A stretch of 64,000 nt of DNA, taken from SMWC01 sp045561055. Its GTDB lineage: Bacteria; Pseudomonadota; Gammaproteobacteria; Steroidobacterales; Rariloculaceae. Every line of letters starts with the position of its first letter. Position 1 is the first letter of the stretch. The stretch spans positions 434,001 through 498,000 of the forward strand of contig JBJKYL010000019.1 in NCBI GenBank assembly GCA_045561055.1, given 5' to 3'. A program made the position numbers and the translations under genes. The notes under the pieces were generated by a model. That model was not told where the DNA came from and searched no databases. It saw only the letters and a list, made by a program, of their open reading frames with translations. Positions 1 through 9,224 of the stretch are shown one piece after another.

Positions 1-68
1 GGCCGGAACTGGAACCCGATGATGTCGCGTGCGATCTCGAGTCTGCGGGCCGCTATTTGAACGAATAA
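1..68 (+). CDS. C-terminal end of an upstream gene, possibly DUF433-type antitoxin (partial)
   Basis: A frame open from base 3 ends at TAA 66-68 and encodes PELEPDDVACDLESAGRYLN plus a final E. The acidic 'PELEPDDV' stretch followed by a short helix resembles the C-terminus of DUF433 proteins, small DNA-binding antitoxin-like proteins. Only 21 codons are visible and the start lies outside the window, so both the coding call and the family are tentative. Confidence 0.35.
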   Translation, partial: PELEPDDVACDLESAGRYLNE

Positions 69-171
69 GCCACAAGCGAAGCGGGACCTTTGAAAGGTTG
101 ATATCTATGGTTTTAGCCCGAACTGGATTTTTTAGAATGGGTTTGATTTCGACTTATCTTAAGTAGTGGGA

Positions 172-1218
172 ATGATGGTATATGCACAGACATCCCTGAT
201 TAGCGGCCTCTGTGTTGCAGTTGTATTTTTCGTGGCCCCGACGAGGGCAATCGCGCATCATGGTGTTGGCGCCCAGTTCGATCTATCGCAGACGATTGAG
301 TTGCAGGGTGAAATTAAGGAACTCATTTGGCGAAACCCACACGTTCGCTTGACGGTTAGTGTTGTTGATGCGAGCGGCGACGAGATTCTCTGGGCTGGCG
401 AAGGTATGTCGATTCCTTCCCTTCGACAACGCGAAGTCACGGAAGTGCTGTTGGACGTCGGCGATCAGATTACGTTGGCTGGCAACCCGGCCCACGATGG
501 CGAGAACGAACTGTATGTGACTAATGTCCTACTGCCCAATGGTCGTGAGGTGCTATTCACAGGGAATGCCGAGCCAAGATGGCAAGGCCTGGTCATGGGT
601 TCGACCGGCCCGGCGTTTGAGACAATCGGTGACGCATCCTTACCCGAGCTCGGTCTCTTTCGAGTCTGGAGTGTACGCCAGCCGCGTATATGGCAAAATT
701 TTGACTTCGAAATTTTTCCTTTGTCGGCCGAAGCGCGAGCTGAGGGAGAAGCGTACGATAGATTGAGTGATGCTCCGCGTGGGGGTGAGTGTGCGCCGCC
801 TGGAATGCCGCAAATCGTTACTGCGAACCCTTATCCGCGGGACTTCGTGGATCGCGGCGACACGATACTGATGCGTTTGGAGCATTACGATACGATTCGC
901 ACGATCCATCTGACGCCTCTGCCGTCCAATACAGAACCACTCCCTTCGCCACTCGGTTATTCCGTGGGGCATTGGAATGATGATACTCTTGCCGTGACCA
1001 CGACGAAGATCAGCGACGGAAAATTCAGGTTGGGTATTTCGCTGAGTGAAAATGTAGAGACTGTTGAACGCTTTACAGTGACAGTGGACGGTAGCCGTCT
1101 TGACTATCAGATGACAGTGATTGATCCAACTGTGCTGCTTGAGCCTGCGGAATTTGAGACTCACTGGGTATACATACCTGGAATTTCGGTTGAGTCTTTC
1201 GATTGCTTTGGAGGATAG
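172..1218 (+). CDS. Secreted DUF6152 family protein (long form)
   Basis: A 348-residue exported protein. A hydrophobic signal peptide ends near residue 28, just before the His pair of 'AHHGVGAQFD'. The DUF6152 signature 'WRNPHVRL' follows, then a conserved C-terminal half with 'LGYSVGHWNDDTLAV', which recurs in the long paralogues at 31232 and 54413. No activity is established for the family; its placement beside secreted redox and hydrolytic enzymes suggests a periplasmic role (inference). A GTG at 166 and ATGs at 172 and 175 compete as start; ATG 172 leaves a normal signal peptide. The gene ends 2 bp before the sulfatase, so they probably form an operon. Confidence 0.82.
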   Translation: MMVYAQTSLISGLCVAVVFFVAPTRAIAHHGVGAQFDLSQTIELQGEIKELIWRNPHVRLTVSVVDASGDEILWAGEGMSIPSLRQREVTEVLLDVGDQITLAGNPAHDGENELYVTNVLLPNGREVLFTGNAEPRWQGLVMGSTGPAFETIGDASLPELGLFRVWSVRQPRIWQNFDFEIFPLSAEARAEGEAYDRLSDAPRGGECAPPGMPQIVTANPYPRDFVDRGDTILMRLEHYDTIRTIHLTPLPSNTEPLPSPLGYSVGHWNDDTLAVTTTKISDGKFRLGISLSENVETVERFTVTVDGSRLDYQMTVIDPTVLLEPAEFETHWVYIPGISVESFDCFGG

Positions 1219-1220
1219 AC

Positions 1221-2690
1221 ATGAATCGATTCGTTAAAATAGAACTATGGGCCGCGCTAGGCCTGGTGGTGATCTTAGGTGGTGGGCCGGCACTAAGCCT
1301 TAGCCAATCTGCTGAAGCGCCTGATATTCTTTTCATCGCCATCGATGATATGAATGACTGGATTAGCCCGCTGGACGGGCATCCGCAAGCGATAACGCCA
1401 AACATGGAACGGCTCGCAGAGCGCGGTATCGTCTTTACTAATGCACATTCTCCCGCCCCTCTCTGTAATCCGTCGCGTACCGCCTTTCTAACGGGTTTAC
1501 GCCCTTCTACCTCTGGTGTCTACGCTAACGGTAACGACTGGGAGACGAACGACGTGGCCAGCAGCGTGCGGATGTTGCCCGGGTATTTCATGGATTCGGG
1601 TTATCGTGTTATGGGATCAGGCAAGATCTTTCACAGCGGCCATAACGATCGCAGCTCATGGCACGGCTACTACCCTTCGTTCGAGCATTCGCGGCCGCAC
1701 GAAACTGTGCCGATCGGACCTGTGCCCGCAAACGGCAACCCTTTCAATAACAACGTGATTAACAATGCGTTCGACTGGGGTCCGATAGTCGCCGAAGATT
1801 CTGCGACCTCTGACGGTCAGGTTGCCGACTGGATGGCTCGGCATTTGAATGAAACTAGTGACGGGCCGCGTTTCGATGCCGTGGGTTTTCGTCGCCCGCA
1901 TCAGCCGTGGTTCGTGCCGCAGAAGTACTTCGACATGCATCCGCTTGAAGAGGTCATGCTGCCACCGATAGTAGAGAATGACCTGGCAGACGTTCCCGAT
2001 GCGGCATTACGGGGAAATTTCCAGACTGCGTGTTGCTCGATTGGGCGTGCGACACATAAACAGTTGTCTGACTGGGTGCTTGAAACGGGCCAGTGGCCAG
2101 AAGCCGTGCAGGCCAATCTCGCGAGTATCAGTTTTGTCGATGCTATGCTCGGCCGCGTGCTGGACGGGCTCGATGCCAGCGGGCGCGCCGACAGCACGAT
2201 AATCGTCGTGTTTGGCGATCACGGCTATCACGTTGGTGAGAAATCGTCCTACGCAAAGAAGACTCTGTGGCGTGAATCGACGCGCGTCGCGATGTTCATT
2301 GTCGCGCCCGGCGTTACACAACCGGGAACGCGAACGGATGCGCCGGTAAATTTGCTCGATATCTACCCGACGCTGGCCGAACTAAGCGGACTACCGTCGC
2401 CCGATCACGTCGAAGGAACGAGCCTGGTCCCGCTACTCGAGAACCCAGAGGCGGACTGGGATCGTCCGACACTCACGACGAACGGTTATCGCAATCATGC
2501 CATTACCAGCGCTCGCTATCGTTATATCCGCTGGGCGGATGGGTCCGAGGAGCTTTACGATTTTGTCGTCGATCCGCACGAGTTCACGAACCTCGCGAGT
2601 GATCCCGGGATGAAAGTGGTTAAGGATGAAATGGCGATATGGCTCCCGGAGGAGAACGCTCCCGATGCCGTGCTTGGCTTAGGGCTATAA
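1221..2690 (+). CDS. Sulfatase, iduronate-2-sulfatase-like, exported
   Basis: A 489-residue alkaline-phosphatase-fold sulfatase with an N-terminal signal segment (residues 5-30). Metal ligands are visible in 'FIAIDDMNDW' (D42, D43). The formylglycine motif is C82-N-P-S-R, the canonical C-x-P-x-R whose Cys is converted to formylglycine. The second metal/substrate region is 'GDHGYHVGEKSSYAKKTLWR'. The overall layout matches iduronate-2-sulfatase-like enzymes that remove sulfate esters from polysaccharides or small molecules; the substrate is unknown. The ATG at 1221 is chosen because GGAGG lies 7 bp upstream. It follows the DUF6152 gene by 2 bp. A paralogue lies at 17876. Confidence 0.92.
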   Translation: MNRFVKIELWAALGLVVILGGGPALSLSQSAEAPDILFIAIDDMNDWISPLDGHPQAITPNMERLAERGIVFTNAHSPAPLCNPSRTAFLTGLRPSTSGVYANGNDWETNDVASSVRMLPGYFMDSGYRVMGSGKIFHSGHNDRSSWHGYYPSFEHSRPHETVPIGPVPANGNPFNNNVINNAFDWGPIVAEDSATSDGQVADWMARHLNETSDGPRFDAVGFRRPHQPWFVPQKYFDMHPLEEVMLPPIVENDLADVPDAALRGNFQTACCSIGRATHKQLSDWVLETGQWPEAVQANLASISFVDAMLGRVLDGLDASGRADSTIIVVFGDHGYHVGEKSSYAKKTLWRESTRVAMFIVAPGVTQPGTRTDAPVNLLDIYPTLAELSGLPSPDHVEGTSLVPLLENPEADWDRPTLTTNGYRNHAITSARYRYIRWADGSEELYDFVVDPHEFTNLASDPGMKVVKDEMAIWLPEENAPDAVLGLGL

Positions 2691-2967
2691 GGATGAACTA
2701 GATACCTTATGGGGATACGCTGTGTCCTTCGCGGATGGTATGGCCGTCGATAACGAAGACCGGCTTTATGTGGCTACCGGAGGCGGGATAGAGGTTTTGA
2801 GTCGACAGGGGGAGCACCTCGGGATTATTCCTGTGAGGTGTTTGCCGAGAGATTGCCAGAACGTCGCGTTCGGCGGACCGACGAAGCAGACGCTGTATAT
2901 TGCTGGAGCGGGTTCGCTCTATAGTCTCGAAATGATTGCTCGGGGTCTGTCGACACGCTCTAAATAA
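2683..2967 (+). pseudogene. Remnant of an SMP-30/gluconolactonase-like protein (C-terminal part only)
   Basis: The frame is open only from base 2683, after a TAG at 2680-2682. It encodes about 94 residues with the C-terminal signature of SMP-30/gluconolactonase propellers: 'FADGMAVDNEDRLYVATGGG', then 'NVAFGGPTKQTLYIAGAGSL'. A full family member has about 300 residues and the N-terminal metal-site blades are absent. The frame overlaps the sulfatase stop. A GTG at 2722 could start an 81-residue product, but with no clear ribosome site. A decayed fragment is the simplest reading. Confidence 0.6.
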
Positions 2968-3009
2968 TTGGCAAAGGTGCTCTCTAATTCGCTGTGATTA
3001 GAGACATTA

Positions 3010-5265
3010 TTAGCTGTTAATAATACGAATGGGTTTCGTCTGATCTTCGGCTTTGTGTATTTCGCCTATGATCGCGGTTGCAGAGAATCCATGCTTCTTC
3101 AGATCTTCAATACAGGTGCGTGCATTTGCTGGCGCAACTCCCGCAAGTAGTCCGCCTGCTGTCTGCGGGTCGAAGAGTAGCGGAAAAAGTGTGTTTTCTC
3201 GCACAGAATTAATGGTGTCGAGCCGGCGAGAGGAACTTTGGTTCTGTGGTTGCAGACTCGATGTTATGCCCATTTCTATACATTCTTTAGCGCCTTCTAG
3301 TATGGGGAGCATCGCGAGATTAAGCGTTGCTCCTAGCGATGACTCGCCTAACATTTCGAGTAGATGGCCGGCTAGACCGAATCCCGTAATATCCGTGCAG
3401 GCGCTGGCGTCGTTTGTACGCAAAATATAGCCAGCTTCATTATTCGACTGGAGCATAGAAGCAATCGCCAAGTCGACCCACCGTCCCTTCGCCTTAGCGC
3501 GCATATCCGCAGCCAATATTGCACCAGTGCCAACAGCCTTTGTAAGGATTAGTACGTCTCCAACCTTTAGTGTTGCCTTGTGTAGCACGCGAGCTTTCTC
3601 GATTAAGCCCGTGACTGAGAAACCGAGACTAATCTCCGCGCCCTCACTAGTATGCCCACCAACTAGAGATGTCTGAGCCGACTCGAATACTGAAAGCGCG
3701 CCGAGGAGCATTTGCCGAAGTTCATCGACCAATTTTTGATGTGGCCAGACTGGAAGCGTGGCAATAGTCAACGCTGATTGAGGTTCGGCTCCCATTGCAT
3801 AGATATCCCCTAGACAATGATTCGCCGTGATCTGACCAAAGATGAATGGGTCGAGTATCATGGGGCGGAAAGCGTCGACAGATAATACTGAGAGTTTATT
3901 TTCGGGAACGGCAACGAGTGCGGCATCGTCAGGTTCTTTCAATCCTACGATGACGTCATCGCGGAGCAAAGGCTTTAGGTCGCGAAGTGCTTCGGTAAGG
4001 ACATCTGCGCCAACCTTCGCCCCGCAGCCACCACAGCGCATTGGATCATTTTCCAGTTCAGCTGTTTCCGAGCTACGTAGTTCGGACGGGACAGGTTGTT
4101 CGGTCTGCCTATCCATCTCCGGTAGATCCTGATAGCGGAGCATGAACCGTTTATCTATCCAGTTTTTCCAGCGCCAAACCCAGGCACCCTCTGCAGACCA
4201 CGCCCCGCGCGATGCTATAGCGTATTGATCACCTGTGCTAATTAGTGTCAGAAAACGTCGCTGTGGCCGATAGCTTTTTAGAGTATGTCCTAGTAGTGTT
4301 TGGCGAAGGTTTTTTCCTAACGGTTTGCCTTGACGTACCGCGAAGACACCGGCCTTTGCACGGCGATGATTCTGCATGGTAGCGACGTCACCAGCAGCAA
4401 AAATGTTTGGATCTGAGATTGAGCGGAGCTGATCATCAATCAACAGAAAACCCTGTTCGTCTACTGTGAGTCCAGCCTCGGCAAGCCAGGATGGAGCTCC
4501 CGCATGCGTAATCCATAGGAATTCGTCGGAAGGAAACTCGCGACCACCTTTGTCAATGGCGACGCCCGCTCGAATCTCTGTAATACGCACGTTAGTATGA
4601 ATCCGCACATTCCGCTCGGTGAGAATTCGGTGAAAGCGTTTAGCAACGGCTCGAGGGTAGGTTGCTAAAATATCGTCGTCCGCCGTCAGCAGGGTGAAGC
4701 TGAGCTTTGACTGATAAGGCGGCTGCGCAAAGCATAATTTGTGTTGAATCGCGAGTACCAACTCTACGCTTCCAGCTCCGCCCCCAATCAACGAGATAGA
4801 GGTCGGTTGATCACGCAACGCGATACGTTCAAATAGGGTTTGCCAATGTGCTAGAAATTGGCTGATTGGTTTTACGGGCACGACGAACTGGTTGGCGCCT
4901 TTTACTTTATGGGTAGACGGCGTCGATCCGCTGTTGATTGAAAGGACGTCGTAAGCTATCGGTGGACGATCTTTCAGCTGAATTGTACGTGTAGCCGGAT
5001 CGATTCCCACTACTGTACTACGCAGGAAACGTGCGTTAGCAAAGCGTGTCAGGGGCGCGAGATCGATATGGGCTTCATCGATTGTGTAGTGGCCAGCAAT
5101 CAGACCCGGCAGCATGCCTGAGTAGGGTGTCAGAGTATCTCGGCTGATAAGAGTTAGCCGTACACCAGGTAGTGGATTCATGCCGAAGGACTTGAGGACC
5201 GCTATATGGCTATGGCCACCGCCGATTAGTACTAAATCTTTAACTATTGGAGTTGTAGATTGCAT
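3010..5265 (-). CDS. selD: Fused pyridine-nucleotide-disulfide oxidoreductase / selenide, water dikinase (SelD)
   Basis: A 751-residue two-domain protein. Residues 1-390 are an FAD/NAD(P)-binding Ndh-like flavoprotein: 'LVLIGGGHSHIAVL' at the start, 'LIGGGAGSVELV' near 160 for the second Rossmann fold, and 'IFAAGDVATM' near 290. Residues 405-751 are SelD, which makes selenophosphate from selenide and ATP. The catalytic motif is G-G-C414-G-A-K417, so this SelD uses Cys rather than Sec. Fusions of this type are known in several bacterial groups. It appears to be the last gene of a leftward pirin / small ORF / selD group. It would supply selenium for the UGA-containing genes at 16544 and 49359. 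There is no strong ribosome site at ATG 5265, but the Rossmann motif fits that start. Confidence 0.93.
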   Translation of the reverse strand: MQSTTPIVKDLVLIGGGHSHIAVLKSFGMNPLPGVRLTLISRDTLTPYSGMLPGLIAGHYTIDEAHIDLAPLTRFANARFLRSTVVGIDPATRTIQLKDRPPIAYDVLSINSGSTPSTHKVKGANQFVVPVKPISQFLAHWQTLFERIALRDQPTSISLIGGGAGSVELVLAIQHKLCFAQPPYQSKLSFTLLTADDDILATYPRAVAKRFHRILTERNVRIHTNVRITEIRAGVAIDKGGREFPSDEFLWITHAGAPSWLAEAGLTVDEQGFLLIDDQLRSISDPNIFAAGDVATMQNHRRAKAGVFAVRQGKPLGKNLRQTLLGHTLKSYRPQRRFLTLISTGDQYAIASRGAWSAEGAWVWRWKNWIDKRFMLRYQDLPEMDRQTEQPVPSELRSSETAELENDPMRCGGCGAKVGADVLTEALRDLKPLLRDDVIVGLKEPDDAALVAVPENKLSVLSVDAFRPMILDPFIFGQITANHCLGDIYAMGAEPQSALTIATLPVWPHQKLVDELRQMLLGALSVFESAQTSLVGGHTSEGAEISLGFSVTGLIEKARVLHKATLKVGDVLILTKAVGTGAILAADMRAKAKGRWVDLAIASMLQSNNEAGYILRTNDASACTDITGFGLAGHLLEMLGESSLGATLNLAMLPILEGAKECIEMGITSSLQPQNQSSSRRLDTINSVRENTLFPLLFDPQTAGGLLAGVAPANARTCIEDLKKHGFSATAIIGEIHKAEDQTKPIRIINS

Positions 5266-5317
5266 GCTGGAGGTTCGGGGTGTTTTCGTTTCTCAGTAGG
5301 ATGGAACCTAATATCTT

Positions 5318-5440
5318 TCAATAGTGTTGCAGTTTTTTTGGTACGAAGTATGTGGTCTGGTAGAGGCTAGCAATCATTAGCAGAGTAACGGCTACAGGTA
5401 GCGTTTTTTTAGCGTATTTGCGCTGCAGTGACGTTGTCAT
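5318..5440 (-). CDS. Possible 40-residue single-pass membrane protein
   Basis: Between pirin and selD the minus strand has an ATG at 5440 and TGA at 5320-5318. It encodes MTTSLQRKYAKK, then a hydrophobic segment 'LPVAVTLLMIASLYQTTYF' and a basic tail PKKLQHY. A positive N-terminus with one predicted membrane helix is typical of small bacterial membrane proteins. An AGAGGA-like element lies about 12 bp upstream. It sits 17 bp after the pirin stop and 52 bp before selD, so it would be co-transcribed. I recognise no family. Confidence 0.35.
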   Translation of the reverse strand: MTTSLQRKYAKKTLPVAVTLLMIASLYQTTYFVPKKLQHY

Positions 5441-5457
5441 CTTTAAGCTAATCCTCT

Positions 5458-6366
5458 TTAGTCAGGTAGTGGGATGAAGTCTGTTTCTCCCGGAACTTTC
5501 CCGAAGCGACCGTTACGCCAGTCGTCTTTAGCCTTTTCGATACGCTTTCTAGAACTGCTGACGAGATTCCAATAGATGTGACGCTTTCCTTCCAAAGCAT
5601 CTCCGCCAAAGATCATGAGTTGAGCCTCGGTTATAGCGTGAATCCGTGGTTCGATGTCTGGTGTCAGTATCGCCATCATACCGGTATCAAGTATTGTTCC
5701 TGCTAAGCTGATTTGGCCGGAAACAACGTAGACAGCGCGCTCAGCCGCGAGTGTTGGAATGACTAACTCCGCGTTCGTCGCTAGCTGTGTAGCCAGATAG
5801 AGAGTTTCCGAAGAGGTAACTACTGGAGAAGTTTCTCCATAAGCTGACCCGGTTAGGACTTGGATGGTGATACCGGGTTTTTTCACAACTGGGATATCGG
5901 TAGCCGGGTAGTGGGAGAACGAAGGTTCTGATTCTTCTAGTTTTGTAGGGACTGCCAGCCAGATTTGTAGTCCATGTAACCGAGAGCCAGTGGCGATCAT
6001 CTCGGGTGGAGTTCGCTCTGAGTGCACTATACCACTCCCAGCCGTCATCCAGTTTACAGCACCCGGTTGGATTGCCTGCACGTATCCTAGATTATCGCGG
6101 TGTATGATTTCGCCCTCAAATAGATAGGTTATCGTCGCGAGGCCAATATGCGGGTGCGGGCGGACGCTAACTCCATTACCAGGAGTGAAATCCACAGGTC
6201 CCATATGGTCGAAGAAAATAAATGGTCCAACACGCTGGCGTTGGGCAGACGGTAGCGGTCGCCGGACTGAAAACTCGCCGAGATCTTTGAATTCAGAATT
6301 GATCAGTAGCTCGATACCAGAGCGCCTATCTTGTCGAGTTTTTTCTTCGTTTAAGTTTGTACGCAT
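5458..6366 (-). CDS. Pirin family protein
   Basis: A 302-residue bicupin of the pirin family. The N-terminal cupin carries the metal-binding run 'RPHPHIGLATITYLFEGEI' followed by H-R-D, with 'SGIVHSERTPPE' further on; these are the His/Glu ligands of pirins. The C-terminal cupin (about 170-290) is more divergent. Pirins bind Fe; some have quercetinase activity and others act as redox-sensing partners. No signal peptide is seen, so it is probably cytoplasmic. It lies upstream of the small ORF and the selD fusion on the same strand. Confidence 0.93.
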   Translation of the reverse strand: MRTNLNEEKTRQDRRSGIELLINSEFKDLGEFSVRRPLPSAQRQRVGPFIFFDHMGPVDFTPGNGVSVRPHPHIGLATITYLFEGEIIHRDNLGYVQAIQPGAVNWMTAGSGIVHSERTPPEMIATGSRLHGLQIWLAVPTKLEESEPSFSHYPATDIPVVKKPGITIQVLTGSAYGETSPVVTSSETLYLATQLATNAELVIPTLAAERAVYVVSGQISLAGTILDTGMMAILTPDIEPRIHAITEAQLMIFGGDALEGKRHIYWNLVSSSRKRIEKAKDDWRNGRFGKVPGETDFIPLPD

Positions 6367-6620
6367 TGTTGTCTTCTAGAGAGGTGGCTAGCGCAATGTC
6401 TTTTCTATAAAGATATTATTGAGCGAGATCCTAAGAGTACCATCACTTTAAATTTGGGCTCTTTTTCTGGCAGTGGTGAGATTCTCCGTTCGCTAAACTG
6501 TAGCGCTGAGAGCCCTTATATAAAGGATTTTTCGGTACAAGTTCGCTATCAAATCAATCTGGATATGTTTTGCGCGTGGGAAGTCTTCCCGAGGTCACGA
6601 GCAGACGATAATAAGCTACC

Positions 6621-7685
6621 TTAACTTATACGTAGGAGTAGGCGCAGGTTACCGCCGACAATTGCGACTTTCTCATCATTGCTCAGTGACGGCGAATCTA
6701 ACACAAGGTCTAAGGTATCTGGCCAGTTAAACGGCGCATCCGTTCCATAGACAATATGGTTTGCCCCTACTTCGGCGACGAGATGCCTTAATCCTTCTTC
6801 ATCGAACACGATTGTGTCAACGAGGATCTGTTCACGCAAGTAGTCGCTAGGGTCTTTAGCGTTTACGCAATTCGCATTGTTTCTGACATGGCATGCAACT
6901 TCGGCCCGCCCCATATAGGACGGCATGAAGCCCCCACCGTGAGCTGCGACGATTCTAAGGCCTGGGAACCGATCTAAAACACCTTCATAAATCAGATGTG
7001 ACAGAAAGATAGTCGTCTCGAGCGGGTTGCCAATGATATTGCCAAGGTCACCACGTCCGGAAAGACCACCATCTCGAATAGCATTTTTAGCGCCGTCTGG
7101 ATGCATAAAAATCGGAGCGCCGAGTTCCTGGGCTTTTGCCCAGAATGGATCGAAGCGTTGATCAGAGACGTGTTCGCCCAGCACGTGGCCGCCGATTGAC
7201 GCGCCGCGGTGGCCAAGTTCAGTCATCGCATATTCAAGTTGTTCGGCCGCGAGTTCGGGGTACTGTAGAGCGACAGATGTCAGCGCGACGAAGCGGTCCG
7301 GATGCATTTCTACCCATTCGGCTAGCGCTTCGTCGTGGAATCTAACAATACTGCTAGCCAGGTTTTCATCTGCCCCGTACCACCAGTACCGGTTGATAGA
7401 TATCGCTTGATAATCTATTCCGCGCTGGTTCATGTCCTCCAAGCGAGCTGGTCCAAGTGCCTGCCAGTCAGGCATTCCGATATCGGAAAAAGGTGTTCCC
7501 CCAAGCAGGCTAGATACTTCAGGTACGACAGCGTGAGCGTGGATATCTACAGTCTCAACACGCCGCCCACCAATAAAAATTTCACGTCGTGGTGCTTGCG
7601 AGAAGCTATTCAGCCCGTAGCCCATTGCGACTAGCCCGGCTGTTGTCCCACCTACTGTTCTGAGGAATTGCCTTCGATTAGGCAT
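6621..7685 (-). CDS. Tat-exported amidohydrolase (ACMSD-like, amidohydrolase-2 family)
   Basis: A 354-residue metal-dependent hydrolase or decarboxylase. The N-terminus 'MPNRRQFLRTVGGTTAGLVA' is a twin-arginine signal. Ligands of the TIM-barrel metal site are visible: 'VDIHAHAV' (HxH), 'IFMHPDG', 'VAAHGGGFMPSY' and 'VYGTDAPFNWP'. The pattern matches amidohydrolase-2 proteins related to aminocarboxymuconate-semialdehyde decarboxylase. The substrate is unknown. ATG 7685 is preferred over an upstream TTG/ATG region because AGGAGA lies 6 bp upstream and the Tat motif starts there. It is a close paralogue of the gene at 46301; shared stretches include 'YWWYGADE' and 'RHLVAE'. Confidence 0.9.
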   Translation of the reverse strand: MPNRRQFLRTVGGTTAGLVAMGYGLNSFSQAPRREIFIGGRRVETVDIHAHAVVPEVSSLLGGTPFSDIGMPDWQALGPARLEDMNQRGIDYQAISINRYWWYGADENLASSIVRFHDEALAEWVEMHPDRFVALTSVALQYPELAAEQLEYAMTELGHRGASIGGHVLGEHVSDQRFDPFWAKAQELGAPIFMHPDGAKNAIRDGGLSGRGDLGNIIGNPLETTIFLSHLIYEGVLDRFPGLRIVAAHGGGFMPSYMGRAEVACHVRNNANCVNAKDPSDYLREQILVDTIVFDEEGLRHLVAEVGANHIVYGTDAPFNWPDTLDLVLDSPSLSNDEKVAIVGGNLRLLLRIS

Positions 7686-7914
7686 ATTTTTCTCCTGATT
7701 CTTTAGGCTGTTGGCCGACAGCAATCACTGTTTGCATTACCTAAGCATAGACTATCCGCCAGGAGAACTGAATGTTTGAGGATTCCTAAGATAAGACGAA
7801 TCACGTTTGTTAAAAATGTCGGGGGTTGCTATTCAGCAAATTAAGCTAGTAGACGAAGCTTGATAAAGGCTCTGTACTTAAATTAATGTAGCTCAAATAG
7901 AGAATTAGTAGTAC

Positions 7915-9039
7915 TCAACGGTTACGGACATAGCGATCGCGCACGGCAACTCCGATATCCGTATGGTCAGTAAAAAAGCCGTCGATACCTAATTGGAGAA
8001 ACAGATCTAATTCCTTTGCGGCCGAACCCAACGCAGCGGGATCGGCCGACGTTTGGAAAGAATTCGGAAGAAACTCATTCTCCGCACGGAAGGTGTACGG
8101 GTGTACAAGTAGACCGGCAGCATGGGCCAGGGTGACGAAGTCGCTCGTGTTCTCTAGCTTTAACTCACCGCGTTCGTTTTGAGGAATGAGGTAATGGTAT
8201 TTTTCAGGTCCAACGCCATCCGCGTAAACAGCAATTTCTCTCAGACCTTGTGCTGTAGCCATATCGGCATAGGTCAATATACTCCCTGATATTCGTTCGT
8301 CGTAGGGTTGACCAGAATTGCCGAGTAACTGGATGAGTTTTAAATTTGTGATCGCGTTTAGCGATCGAAGGCTCGAGATCTCAAACGACTGCAGGAATAC
8401 TTTGTGCTGGAATTCGTTATAGCCGTTATCGCGCAATGATTGTACTAACACTTCTTCCATAGTAAGTCCGAGCTGATCAAAATAAGTTGAATGTTTGAGC
8501 TCAATGTAGAGGCCGATTTCCCTATTCAGCGATTTTTGTAGCTTTTTAATCAAGGAAATCGCTTCTTCGAGCGTTGGCACGGTGAACTGTCCGTTAAAGC
8601 GAGTGTTAGCTGGACGGATTCCAGGAATTCGTTCGATAGCTCGCAGGCGACGAATTTCTTCGAGCGAAAAGTCCTCGCTAAACCAACCTTTGACAGTTCG
8701 GCCATCGACGATTTTTTCTGTGCGACGATCCGCAAAATCGACGTGGTCTGCAATATTGGTAGTCAGATTCAGCTCATTGTCGTGCCGCGCGATGAGTTGT
8801 CCGTCACGGGTGCTGACTAGGTCGAGTTCGATATAGTCTGCGCCTTGTAGAACTGCAGTGGAGTACGCGGCAAGCGTATGTTCTGGGAGATAACCGCTTG
8901 CGCCACGGTGGGCTATAACCAGCGGAATTTTCTCAGATAGTGGGACATCGACGCTCTGGTTCTGCCCAGTTGCATATTGCGACGATAACAATAGGATTGT
9001 TGCCGATAATAGTTTCAGAAGTAACGACTCGATACGCAT
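7915..9039 (-). CDS. glpQ: Glycerophosphodiester phosphodiesterase, exported
   Basis: A 374-residue GDPD-family enzyme that cleaves glycerophosphodiesters to glycerol-3-phosphate and an alcohol. Diagnostic motifs are 'VIAHRGASGYLPEHTLAAY', 'YIELDLVSTRDGQLIARHD' and the C-terminal 'GIDGFFTDHTDI'. Residues 1-25 form a signal peptide ending near 'QYATGQN', so it acts in the periplasm like GlpQ. It stands alone on the minus strand, with about 190 bp of featureless sequence on each side. The symbol rests on family similarity. Confidence 0.9.
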   Translation of the reverse strand: MRIESLLLKLLSATILLLSSQYATGQNQSVDVPLSEKIPLVIAHRGASGYLPEHTLAAYSTAVLQGADYIELDLVSTRDGQLIARHDNELNLTTNIADHVDFADRRTEKIVDGRTVKGWFSEDFSLEEIRRLRAIERIPGIRPANTRFNGQFTVPTLEEAISLIKKLQKSLNREIGLYIELKHSTYFDQLGLTMEEVLVQSLRDNGYNEFQHKVFLQSFEISSLRSLNAITNLKLIQLLGNSGQPYDERISGSILTYADMATAQGLREIAVYADGVGPEKYHYLIPQNERGELKLENTSDFVTLAHAAGLLVHPYTFRAENEFLPNSFQTSADPAALGSAAKELDLFLQLGIDGFFTDHTDIGVAVRDRYVRNR

Positions 9040-9224
9040 AGGGGTAAAATATCCATATTCTCAGGTCAGATTTCTATATGTTAAACAAGTCGCTCTAAAT
9101 TTGAGAAATATATCCGGGTTTTCGAATGCGAAACTTTACTGTCTGCGAGACTAGCGATGGCTAGCATCTATTCTGAGCGGGTGTTTGGCTGAGTGACCGT
9201 TTTGCCGTACGAAGTCACTATGAC

